IMG/VR virus record: IMGVR_UViG_3300020595_000088
Location: 1 to 36,965 of that record
Length of the DNA: 36,965 bases
Origin: a virus
Strand: one strand, 5' to 3'
In this document: piece by piece, positions 14,211 through 21,503 of the stretch
Position numbering within the stretch: the stretch's first letter is position 1
Layout: every line of letters starts with the position of its first letter
Position numbers and translations under genes: made by a program
Notes under the pieces: model-generated
What the model saw: the letters and a program-made list of their open reading frames with translations, nothing else
The model's database searches: none
Told to the model about the DNA's origin: nothing

Positions 14211-16373
14211 ATGAAATATCGTGAACAATTCTCCAAACTGCTAGCCACGGAAAATATCCGTATGGTGCAAAAAGGTGGGATCAGATCAGCGGCATTCGAC
14301 ACACTCAACCGGGTGTTATATCTCCCAGTTTGGGATGTGTCGGAGTCGGTGTATGATATGCTCGTTGCCCATGAGGTCAGCCATGCACTCCACTCTCCAC
14401 AAAATGACCGTCGTGTCTCAATTCCCCGTTATAATATTACGGAGGATGCACGAATTGAGCGCTTGATCTTGTCAAGATATCCGGGGTACGCTCGAGTTTT
14501 TAAAGAAGCTTATAGCGAGATTCCTACAGCACTCCCACAGTTTGCTAAACTGCTTGAAAAGATCGACGATCTCAAAACGATTGATCGTCTCAATCTTGCA
14601 TGGAAACTCCGCAAGACAGATCACTTGAATGCAGTTGAATATGACTTTTTCTGCCGCGGGCTTAAGACCGAATCATTTGAAGAGTGCGTTGCACTTGCTG
14701 ATGAGATCGTTGCTTATACACCGCCCGAGCCGGAAATTGAAATGCCTCCGCAAGATTCCTCTGGTGAGGAAGAAGCTGAAGGTCAATCTGGTGATGAAGA
14801 ACCTGAATCTGAACCTGAGCCTACTGACGAAACCGAAGAAGACGACGGTGTAACAACCGAAGGCGATTCCGATGAATCTGGCGACGGTGAAGAAGGTAGC
14901 GGTGATAAAGATGACGACGAAGAAGCTGAAGGTGATAAACCTGAAGGCAGCTCTGACGAAACTGAAGAAGACGGCGACGGTGAATCTGGCGACGGTGAAT
15001 CTGGCGACAAGGATGAAGAATCTGAATCTGAATCTGACGCTGATGCATCATCCGACGACATTGCTGCTGGAGAAGGCGCCGAGGACGTCGACGACGCTGA
15101 AGCAGAAAATTCTGAATCTGAATCTGATGAAAGTGCCAGCGATGCTGGTGCTGATGAAGACGGTCCGAGTGCAGATGATGCAACTGAAGAGGCTGAGCGT
15201 CAAGAAAATGCTGACGACTTAGGTGCAGAATCTCAAGAATTGTTTGATAGCTTTGCTGAGGATAATGTCGACTTGTCGACATTTTCCACACCTGTTACTC
15301 TTGAAGAAGACGTAATTCGTCATGTGATTAAGAACAAACCGATCAAGAATCCTCATAATTCGGTTGAATCAATGTCCAATTCAATTAAGTCTTGGAACCG
15401 CAAAGCATCTCGAGCACTAAAACGCCGTGAGTCAAAGTTTGATGCAACCAAAAGCGTGACACGGAATTTCGTGAAAGAGTTCAAGCGTCGTAAAAACGCC
15501 CATGAGCTCCTCCGCACTCAGCGTCACCGCACTGGTAAGATCAATACCAAGAAGCTTTATGCTTACCGCACAAGCGACGATATCTTCCTCAGCCGCAATA
15601 TCGTTGAAGGAGCGACAAATCATGGCTTGACAATGTTTGTAGACTTCAGCGGTTCAATGCGTGACCGACTTGATAATGCTCTTGCAATGGTTTACTCCTT
15701 GTCGGAATTTGCCAAACAATGTGACATTAAGTTCCAAGTGTTTGGTTTCTTATCGTCATACGGCTATACAGATCCTATGCCAAATGAACTAATGGGTGAA
15801 GGCATCTACAATATCCGTACCGCTGGAACTCAAATCTTTAAGATTTGTGACACCTCTCAGAAGCTCAAGACAATTCGACTTAATTTGCACCAAGCAGCAT
15901 TGGCACACTTAGGCGGAACTCCTCTTGACGGAACGTTGATTGCCAGCCGTATCATTCACGGCGACTTCCTCAAAAAGCACAATATTGAGAAGAGCATGAT
16001 CGTGTTCTTGACGGATGGCGGCAACGGTGAAGCGGTTTACGGCAACTTGACATATTCTGATGGTCTGACAATTAAACTCCCATCTCGCGGAGGCGAAGCA
16101 AAGACACGGATGATTGGAAATGCTGTTGAGGCTAGCTTCGGCGGTAACTGCAAAATTATCAATATCTTCATGACTCGCAATGTTAGGTGGGACAAGGACC
16201 AAGCATCGTTTGAGCGCAATCATGTTGTCGCTGATTCGACCTTCTCCCGCTCCCGCTTAAATGTAAAGCACTGCAACGATCTTAATTCAATTGAACAAGC
16301 AACATTGAACCATGCTCATGACGCTAAAGCGGTGAACAAGATCATCACTGAAATCATCAAAGAATTCGCATAA
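14211..16373 (+). CDS. CobT-like protein: HExxH metallopeptidase-like domain, acidic linker, VWA domain
   Basis: A 720-residue protein with three parts. The N-terminus carries a zinc-peptidase-like HEVSH (residues 54-58), followed by NITEDARIERL, which resembles the E-x-ARVE motif of CobT proteins. Residues of roughly 178-345 form an extremely acidic Asp/Glu/Ser/Gly tract built from repeats such as ESGDGE and ESESES. The C-terminus is a von Willebrand A domain with MIDAS motif MFVDFSGSM (D478-x-S480-G-S482), a TPLDGT loop and VFLTDGG. CobT plus CobS form the AAA+ partner of cobaltochelatase; this gene is followed by a CobS-like gene, but no CobN is present, so a cobalamin role is unproven and a MoxR-VWA-type chaperone role is equally possible. 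Confidence 0.85.
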   Translation: MKYREQFSKLLATENIRMVQKGGIRSAAFDTLNRVLYLPVWDVSESVYDMLVAHEVSHALHSPQNDRRVSIPRYNITEDARIERLILSRYPGYARVFKEAYSEIPTALPQFAKLLEKIDDLKTIDRLNLAWKLRKTDHLNAVEYDFFCRGLKTESFEECVALADEIVAYTPPEPEIEMPPQDSSGEEEAEGQSGDEEPESEPEPTDETEEDDGVTTEGDSDESGDGEEGSGDKDDDEEAEGDKPEGSSDETEEDGDGESGDGESGDKDEESESESDADASSDDIAAGEGAEDVDDAEAENSESESDESASDAGADEDGPSADDATEEAERQENADDLGAESQELFDSFAEDNVDLSTFSTPVTLEEDVIRHVIKNKPIKNPHNSVESMSNSIKSWNRKASRALKRRESKFDATKSVTRNFVKEFKRRKNAHELLRTQRHRTGKINTKKLYAYRTSDDIFLSRNIVEGATNHGLTMFVDFSGSMRDRLDNALAMVYSLSEFAKQCDIKFQVFGFLSSYGYTDPMPNELMGEGIYNIRTAGTQIFKICDTSQKLKTIRLNLHQAALAHLGGTPLDGTLIASRIIHGDFLKKHNIEKSMIVFLTDGGNGEAVYGNLTYSDGLTIKLPSRGGEAKTRMIGNAVEASFGGNCKIINIFMTRNVRWDKDQASFERNHVVADSTFSRSRLNVKHCNDLNSIEQATLNHAHDAKAVNKIITEIIKEFA
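14745..15235 (+). repeat. Low-complexity acidic tract inside the CobT-like gene
   Basis: A DNA stretch dominated by short imperfect repeats of GAA, GAC, TCT and GGC/GGT codons (for example GAATCTGAATCTGA, and GGCGACGGTGAATCT twice in succession near 14982-15004). It encodes the Asp/Glu/Ser/Gly linker and creates long spurious antisense frames. Confidence 0.8.
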
Positions 16374-16397
16374 TTAACCCACAGAGAAAACAATAAA

Positions 16398-16601
16398 ATG
16401 GAACAAAACACCGAAAATACTGAAGTCAATGAAACCCAGCCAAAGCTCACAAAAGAGCAGATTGACGAATTCATGGAGATGATGGCACGTAAAAAGAAGA
16501 AGGGCTGTCGCAGCAATTCTCCTGCTCGTGCAATCACCGCACGCCGTACTAAGAACAAGAATGCTCGTTCTGAACGTCGTCGTCAACGTCGCGCTGCATA
16601 G
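16398..16601 (+). CDS. Small bipolar (acidic-then-basic) protein
   Basis: A 67-residue protein, not recognised. The first third is acidic (NTENTEVNETQPKLTKEQID), the rest becomes extremely basic (ARKKKKGC and a C-terminus RSERRRQRRAA). Such a basic tail suggests nucleic-acid binding (inference). It lies between the CobT-like and CobS-like genes, 24 nt after the former, with only a weak GAGA before the ATG. Confidence 0.65.
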   Translation: MEQNTENTEVNETQPKLTKEQIDEFMEMMARKKKKGCRSNSPARAITARRTKNKNARSERRRQRRAA

Positions 16602-16603
16602 TC

Positions 16604-16885
16604 ATGTTCGGATTAGCAAAATTGATCTCCGCCTGTCTCGGGCTTTCAGATAAGAAATCTCGCTTGGCGGAGATCAATGCTATTCTGGAGACACTTCGCC
16701 CGTTTCACGATCGAATCTCTCTAGAATTAGATGAACTGGACAATTGTGCAGATGATGCCGATTTAGCAGATTCTATCTCCCGTGCAACGAAAATTGCAAA
16801 TTTGGACGCCCAAAACGACCTGCTGCAAGAAATCTTCCAAAATCTCCTAAGAGAGACGCAGGAAATCCAAAATTCTGCTAAATAA
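16604..16885 (+). CDS. Small helical protein before the CobS-like gene
   Basis: A 93-residue protein, not recognised. It starts with a hydrophobic MFGLAKLISACLGLS segment and continues as charged helices with heptad-like leucine spacing (LAEINAILETLRPFHDRISL and DLLQEIFQNLLRETQEIQ), so a coiled-coil or helical bundle is likely. It begins two bases after the previous stop. It is followed by the second repeated early promoter. Confidence 0.65.
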   Translation: MFGLAKLISACLGLSDKKSRLAEINAILETLRPFHDRISLELDELDNCADDADLADSISRATKIANLDAQNDLLQEIFQNLLRETQEIQNSAK

Positions 16886-16904
16886 TTGAATTATTTCCCA
16901 TTTT

Positions 16905-16947
16905 GGCAGAAATAACTATATACAAGTACTGAAAAGTATGTTATAAT
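16905..16947 (+). promoter_or_regulatory. Early/middle promoter, repeated family copy 2
   Basis: GGCAGAAATAACTA box, -35 TATACA (16919-16924), 17-bp spacer, -10 TATAAT (16942-16947) with extended TATGT. Predicted +1 is 16954, exactly the A of the downstream ATG. Confidence 0.88.
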
Positions 16948-16953
16948 ATTATT

Positions 16954-18297
16954 ATGATTATGAATGATAACGTGAAACTACTCCGAGAGTCGCTCGAACG
17001 CGTCCGACCTCTCGCTGACGGTTTTGGTGTGCTCCGTAAAAAGGAAATCACCGATGCCTTCCTTGCCGCTGGTGGCAAGATCAATGCCAATATTTGGCGG
17101 ACACTTGATGCTGGTCGGACTGACGTCCGCGGTCAGTATAGCATCGACAAGATTGCTGCAACCATTGACGGTTTGGCTCCCGCGGTCCCAGGAACTCCAG
17201 CTCCCGCTGTCGCTCCAACGCCTGTTCCAACGCCTGCTCCAGTCGCAGCAACTCCTGCTGCTCGAGCTCCAGAGACACTTGATTACGCTATCAAGAATAT
17301 CGGACTTTCACCCGTGCTGACTCCTCAGTCCGATCCACTTTATATCCCATGGGGCTGGCATAATCAGTTGAAACGTATCGTTTCTTCAGGTGCGTTTTTC
17401 CCTGTATTCATCTCAGGCTTGTCTGGTAACGGCAAGACTATGATGGTCGAGCAAATTTGTGCTCAGACTCGCCGGAAGTATATCCGTCTGCAGATCAATC
17501 CTGCTACTGACGAAGAAGATCTCATCGGCGGCATGCAACTCGTTGACGGAGAAACTGTCTTCGCAAAGGGTCCAGTGATCCGTGCAATGGAAGAAGGAGC
17601 ACTCTTGCTCATCGACGAAATTGACCGTGGGTCTAACAATCTCATGTGCTTGCAAGGTGTCCTTGAAGGCACCCCAGTTCTCATCAAGAAGACTGGTGAA
17701 GTCGTCACTGCAAAGCACGGTTTCAACGTGATTGCTACCGCTAACACCCAAGGTCAAGGCGATGAAACTGGAAAGTTCGCTGCTGCAACCATCTTGGATG
17801 AAGCTTTCCTTGAACGATTCCCAAATTCGGTGAATCAGGAATACCCAACTGAAGCAACAGAGCTCAAGATCATCCAACGCGTGATGGGTCCTGAGCTTCT
17901 CAACGGCAACATTGAGATTCCTGCTGATCCCAATGTGATTGGTTCTCTTCCAAAGACAATCGCTCCGTCGGACTTTGCTCAGAATATCGTTGCATGGGCT
18001 GGAGTTATCCGCAAAACCTATGCTCAGGAAGCAGTGGATTCAGTGATCTCAACTCGCCGTTTGGTGCACATTGTTAAGACTTTCAAGATGTTCTGGAAGC
18101 CTACTGCAAAGCACAGTGAGTCAATGTTTGCATCTGCAAAGAAGAATGCAATCAACCTCTGCATTAACCGTTTCGACGAGATGACTCGCGAAATTTTCTA
18201 CGACCTCTACACAAAGATCGACGACATTGAGTTCAAGATCGACCTCGAAGCAGAGGCTGCAGAAGAGGCGGCGGAAGCTGAAACTGTAGATTTTTAA
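16954..18297 (+). CDS. cobS: CobS-like AAA+ ATPase (MoxR/CobS family)
   Basis: A 447-residue AAA+ protein. The N-terminal 75 residues look like a DNA/protein-binding helical domain, followed by an Ala/Pro/Thr-rich linker (about 75-110). The ATPase core shows Walker A GLSGNGKTMM (about 151-160), Walker B ALLLIDEIDRG (about 210-220), sensor-1 VIATANTQGQGD and an ERFPN arginine-finger region. The tail is acidic and alanine-rich. CobS is widespread in marine T4-like phages, where it is proposed to affect B12 synthesis; pairing with a CobT-like gene here fits a two-component chelatase motor or MoxR-VWA chaperone. The start at 16954 coincides with the predicted transcription start; ATG 16960 is an alternative. 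Confidence 0.9.
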   Translation: MIMNDNVKLLRESLERVRPLADGFGVLRKKEITDAFLAAGGKINANIWRTLDAGRTDVRGQYSIDKIAATIDGLAPAVPGTPAPAVAPTPVPTPAPVAATPAARAPETLDYAIKNIGLSPVLTPQSDPLYIPWGWHNQLKRIVSSGAFFPVFISGLSGNGKTMMVEQICAQTRRKYIRLQINPATDEEDLIGGMQLVDGETVFAKGPVIRAMEEGALLLIDEIDRGSNNLMCLQGVLEGTPVLIKKTGEVVTAKHGFNVIATANTQGQGDETGKFAAATILDEAFLERFPNSVNQEYPTEATELKIIQRVMGPELLNGNIEIPADPNVIGSLPKTIAPSDFAQNIVAWAGVIRKTYAQEAVDSVISTRRLVHIVKTFKMFWKPTAKHSESMFASAKKNAINLCINRFDEMTREIFYDLYTKIDDIEFKIDLEAEAAEEAAEAETVDF

Positions 18298-18327
18298 TAC
18301 TCCTCTCTAGGAGATCATTTTCAACAC

Positions 18328-18353
18328 GGCGGCACTCAATAATGGGTGCCGCC
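18328..18353 (+). promoter_or_regulatory. Hairpin in the gp45 upstream region
   Basis: An 8-bp perfect G+C-rich stem (GGCGGCAC/GTGCCGCC) with a 10-nt loop, ending 14 nt before the gp45 ATG and not followed by T residues. A smaller hairpin CTCCT-CTCT-AGGAG lies at 18300-18313 and is followed by ATCATTTT. This 70-nt gap may hold an attenuator, an mRNA-processing site or a translational control element; no promoter was seen. Confidence 0.55.
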
Positions 18354-18367
18354 CAATCCAAACATAT

Positions 18368-19078
18368 ATGAAACTAAGCAAAGCTACACTAACAGTGCTG
18401 AAGTCCTTCAGCGAAATTAATCCGAACTGTCTCTTTCGTAAAGGAACAGTTCTTGCAACCGTTAACGAATCAAAGTCCTTTGTTGCTGAAGCAACGATCG
18501 AGGATACGATTGAAGATGAGTTTGGTATCTACAACGTGAAAGAATTCCTTTCTGCATTGTCGATTATTGATGCTCCACAGATTGCGGTTAACGGCAAAAC
18601 TCTCGTCATTACTGATGAGAACTCAAACGCCAAAGTCAAGTACGGTTGTGCTGATGCATCCATCCTTACCCTCCCACCAGCCGACGGTATTAAGATGCCT
18701 GAAGCAGACGCGTCGTTCACCATCACTGCAGACATTCTCACACAGATTGTCAGTGCTGCTGCATCATTGAACCTCGGTAAAGCTGGTAAGATCTGCATCT
18801 CTGGAAGTGCTGGTGCTGCGTCATTGGATATCGCTGTTGAGTCAGGCGACGGCTCTACTCGTAACACCTTTGTTACAGATATCAACCAAGACGTCACTGT
18901 CTCTGAAGGTCTTGAATCGTTCACTGCAGAATTCCCTGTTGATCTGTTCATGATGGTCCGCGGTGATTATGCTGTGCAGATTTCTCGTGGTGGCATCACC
19001 CAATGGGATCATACTGCTGAGCCAATCAAGTATTGGGTCGCAACAAGCAAGACTTCAGAATTCACCTCTGCAAAATAA
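18368..19078 (+). CDS. 45: Sliding clamp gp45
   Basis: Trimeric DNA polymerase processivity clamp, also the mobile activator of late transcription through gp33 and gp55. It has 236 residues (T4: 228). The N-terminus MKLSKATLTVLKSFSEINPN matches T4 (MKLSKDTTALLKNFATINS), followed by TVNESKSFVAEATIEDTIED, FLSALSIID and a C-terminal WVATSKTSEF. It heads the gp45-44-62-RegA cluster, as in T4. No promoter is visible directly upstream, so it may be read from the CobS-like promoter; a stable hairpin lies in the gap. Confidence 0.95.
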   Translation: MKLSKATLTVLKSFSEINPNCLFRKGTVLATVNESKSFVAEATIEDTIEDEFGIYNVKEFLSALSIIDAPQIAVNGKTLVITDENSNAKVKYGCADASILTLPPADGIKMPEADASFTITADILTQIVSAAASLNLGKAGKICISGSAGAASLDIAVESGDGSTRNTFVTDINQDVTVSEGLESFTAEFPVDLFMMVRGDYAVQISRGGITQWDHTAEPIKYWVATSKTSEFTSAK

Positions 19079-19081
19079 CCG

Positions 19082-20029
19082 ATGACTGATCATAATGAAT
19101 CTCTCTATGTGGAGAAGTACCGTCCTCAGACTATTGAAGACTGTATCCTTCCCGAGAACTTGAAGTCAGTGTTCGCAAAAATGGTCGCTGAAAAGTCCTT
19201 CCCCAATATGCTACTTTGTGGCACTGCGGGGTTGGGCAAGACCACTGTTGCTAAGGCTCTGTGTAATGAATTGGGATTGGAACATATCCTGATTAATGCA
19301 TCGGAGGACAACGGCATTGACGTTCTGCGTAACCGTATCCGTCGCTTTGCGGGCGAAAGTTCGCTCCTTGGCGGAGTCAAAGTAGTCATTCTCGACGAGG
19401 CTGACCATCTGAATCCAACTTCAACACAGCCTGCTCTCCGTGGGTTCATTGAAGAGTTCCATAAGAACTGCCGATTCATCTTGACTTGCAACTTCCGCAA
19501 TAAGGTTATTGAACCGCTCCACAGTCGATGCACACCGATTGAGTTCAACTCATCAAAGTCAACCATCCGCGAACTCTGCGGTCAGTTCCTCCGACGTTCA
19601 TGCACGATCCTTGACAACGAAGGTATCAAGTATGAGAAGAAGATTGTTGCTGAGCTCATTGGACAATTCGCACCAGATTGGCGTCGTGTTCTAAACGAAC
19701 TTCAACGTTACAGCGTTGGTGGTGAGTTATCATTGGCAGTCCTATCAGCAACAGCTGGTGGAAGTGTAGATGAACTTGTTAAGCATCTGAAGGAGAAGGA
19801 CTTCCGTGCAATGCGAAAATGGGTTGGTCAAAATCCAGATATGGATTCCGCTGTGGTCTTCCGACTGCTCTACGACAAGATCGTGTCTTACGGCGCTGAT
19901 CCTTCGTGCATGCCCAATATCATTATTCTTATTGGTGAGTATCAATACAAAGCAGCCTTTGTTGCCGATAAAGAATTGAACACTGCTGCGTTCTTGACTG
20001 AATGCATGGGTCACCTCAAATGGAAATAG
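19082..20029 (+). CDS. 44: Clamp loader large subunit gp44
   Basis: AAA+ ATPase that with gp62 opens and loads the gp45 clamp. It has 315 residues (T4: 319). It begins YVEKYRPQTIEDCILPE, the typical clamp-loader N-terminus, with Walker A GTAGLGKTT (about 47-55), Walker B VVILDEADHLN (about 101-111), sensor-1 FILTCNF and the SRC arginine-finger motif HSRCTPIEF. It begins three bases after the gp45 stop, without a Shine-Dalgarno site, and ends three bases before gp62. Confidence 0.97.
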   Translation: MTDHNESLYVEKYRPQTIEDCILPENLKSVFAKMVAEKSFPNMLLCGTAGLGKTTVAKALCNELGLEHILINASEDNGIDVLRNRIRRFAGESSLLGGVKVVILDEADHLNPTSTQPALRGFIEEFHKNCRFILTCNFRNKVIEPLHSRCTPIEFNSSKSTIRELCGQFLRRSCTILDNEGIKYEKKIVAELIGQFAPDWRRVLNELQRYSVGGELSLAVLSATAGGSVDELVKHLKEKDFRAMRKWVGQNPDMDSAVVFRLLYDKIVSYGADPSCMPNIIILIGEYQYKAAFVADKELNTAAFLTECMGHLKWK

Positions 20030-20032
20030 TAA

Positions 20033-20440
20033 ATGTCTACGACCGATAAACTCGGCCCATTTGATTTCATCAAGTCATTAGCGAAGGGCTCTCGTGGCCC
20101 TGACCTAATGACCTCTGCTGACAACGAAAAGGTCTACCTGCCATTCATTACCAACCGCACGCTTTCGTATTTCCCCGATTCGATTCTGATTGCTAACGAG
20201 TTGAACCGCCTAGCTCATCTATCGAGCAAGATGCAGTTCCATTTGTATCACTGGACACTTCGTCCACAGAACCGATTCACTAAATTTGCAAAGCAAGTCA
20301 AGGTAAAGAATCTTGAAATCATCATGGCTGAATACAACTACTCTAGAGAGAAAGCTCTAGCAATCGTTGACCTAATCAGTCCTGCACACTTAAAAGAAAT
20401 GAAGAAACGCCAAGACGAAGGCGGAACAAAGAAACGATGA
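20033..20440 (+). CDS. 62: Clamp loader small subunit gp62
   Basis: Non-ATPase subunit of the clamp loader. It has 135 residues, distinctly shorter than T4 gp62 (187), as I recall for cyanophage forms. Recognisable parts are GPFDFIKSLAKGSRG at the N-terminus, YLPFITNRTLSYFPDSILIA with a following NELNRLAHLSSKMQFHLYHW, PQNRFTKFAK and a C-terminal helix with YNYSREKALAIVDLISPAHL. It follows gp44 immediately, as in T4, and its stop overlaps the next ORF (ATGA). Confidence 0.92.
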   Translation: MSTTDKLGPFDFIKSLAKGSRGPDLMTSADNEKVYLPFITNRTLSYFPDSILIANELNRLAHLSSKMQFHLYHWTLRPQNRFTKFAKQVKVKNLEIIMAEYNYSREKALAIVDLISPAHLKEMKKRQDEGGTKKR

Positions 20441-20718
20441 ATAACAGATCACATTTTAAAGACACGGTTGTTGAAGCTTTCATTAAAGAGGGGGAGACTC
20501 ATGGTTTTACATATGACGATGAGACTTTCACGTTAGAAAAACTGGGAGTTAAATTTTCGCCTGAACTAGGATTAGAGATAAGACATTGCAACTCGGACAA
20601 CATTGATCCATGGTCTGAATTTGAGATAATGATTAAGTACGAAACTAAGCAGCGCGAAAAAGTTGCATCTGAACTAATTGAAAATAATATGGAGGACTTA
20701 GTCGAAGCACTGAGTTAA
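20437..20718 (+). CDS. Small acidic protein between gp62 and regA
   Basis: A 93-residue protein, not recognised. It is mixed alpha/beta in appearance: an N-terminal helix (FKDTVVEAFIKEGETHGFTY), then FTLEKLGVKFSPELGLEIRH, and a C-terminal charged helix (KQREKVASELIENNMEDL). It overlaps the gp62 stop by four bases (ATGA) and ends five bases before regA, so it is part of the replication operon. Confidence 0.7.
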   Translation: MNNRSHFKDTVVEAFIKEGETHGFTYDDETFTLEKLGVKFSPELGLEIRHCNSDNIDPWSEFEIMIKYETKQREKVASELIENNMEDLVEALS

Positions 20719-20722
20719 TATA

Positions 20723-21121
20723 ATGAACGATGAAGTAATTAAAACATTTTGTGAGGTTAACCTCACGAGCCCTGACGACTTCTTGAAAGTCAAGGAAACA
20801 CTAACGCGTATTGGCATCTCTAAGAAAGATGAGAATACACTTTTCCAATCGTGCCACATTCTGCACAAGCGCGGCAAGTATTACATTGTCCACTTTAAAG
20901 AAATGTTTGCACTTGATGGTCGTGAGACTGACTTTGACGACAAGGACCGCGCTCGCCGCAACACGATTGTCACTCTTCTTGAAGATTGGGGCCTGGTTGA
21001 ATCTCCATACGACAAAGCGGCAAGCATGCAAGAGCTCGTTCCAATGTCGGAAATCAAGATCATCCCGTTTAATGAAAAGAAGTCTTGGACGCTAATTCCA
21101 AAATATACCTTCACTGGATAA
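20723..21121 (+). CDS. regA: Translational repressor RegA
   Basis: RNA-binding repressor that in T4 blocks translation of early mRNAs, including gp44 and gp45, by binding near their start codons. It has 132 residues (T4: 122). Identity to T4 is high: DDFLKVKETLTRIGISKKDE, LFQSCHILHKRGKYYIVHFK, RARRNTIVTLLEDWGLVE and a C-terminal WTLIPKYTFTG (T4: WKLVPKYTIGN). It lies between the clamp-loader genes and the polymerase, as in T4, and its stop overlaps the next start (TAATG). Confidence 0.97.
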   Translation: MNDEVIKTFCEVNLTSPDDFLKVKETLTRIGISKKDENTLFQSCHILHKRGKYYIVHFKEMFALDGRETDFDDKDRARRNTIVTLLEDWGLVESPYDKAASMQELVPMSEIKIIPFNEKKSWTLIPKYTFTG

Positions 21122-21465
21122 TGAAATATTTTAAGATAAACGCACTTATCGCACAATGCCTTGGGACTCATAAAATCTTGGTAGACGAGGGTGAACATTT
21201 TGAAGTCCAAGACCGTGACGGTTTGGTTGCAGTCTATGTTGGTAACGGATGTTCGTACTCTTCTTTGTATACTTTCCCAGAGAGTTACCACAAATCTTTG
21301 GACGCGATGCATGAAGCAGAAAAGTATCTCTTTACGTTGAACAATTGGGCAGCATGTGATTACGAAGTAGCACTAAATAAGATCACGACAAGTTGGGCAT
21401 GGCATGCTACCGCAATGCAGAAAGCCGAAACTTTTTTGAAGATTATCAATAAAAAGCAGAAATAA
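21121..21465 (+). CDS. Uncharacterised protein between regA and DNA polymerase
   Basis: A 114-residue protein, not recognised. The start at 21121 overlaps the regA stop (TAATG) and is preferred over the in-frame ATG at 21085, which lies deep inside regA. Visible are MKYFKINALIAQCLGTHKIL, a VAVYVGNGCSYSSLYTFPES stretch, and a Trp- and Ala-rich C-terminal half (NNWAACDYEVALNKITTSWA) ending KIINKKQK. The repeated early promoter of the polymerase overlaps its last codons. Confidence 0.7.
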   Translation: MKYFKINALIAQCLGTHKILVDEGEHFEVQDRDGLVAVYVGNGCSYSSLYTFPESYHKSLDAMHEAEKYLFTLNNWAACDYEVALNKITTSWAWHATAMQKAETFLKIINKKQK

Positions 21466-21497
21466 CCATATACAGTTCTGCTTCACTATGTTACAAT
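21455..21497 (+). promoter_or_regulatory. Early/middle promoter, repeated family copy 3 (gp43)
   Basis: AGCAGAAATAACCA box, -35 TATACA (21469-21474), 17-bp spacer, -10 TACAAT (21492-21497) with extended TATGT. Predicted +1 is 21504, exactly the A of the polymerase ATG. The box overlaps the end of the preceding gene. Confidence 0.85.
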
Positions 21498-21503
21498 ATA
21501 TCT

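Noticed and set aside
14783-15291. Long minus-strand frames rich in Ser/Pro or Gln/His/Arg
   Set aside because: They are antisense to the repetitive acidic tract of the CobT-like gene and reflect its repeat composition.
16954-18297. Assigning the CobS-like gene to cobalamin biosynthesis
   Set aside because: The AAA+ family is clear, but no CobN or other B12 gene is present, and MoxR/CobS-type motors serve many complexes, so the pathway is left open.
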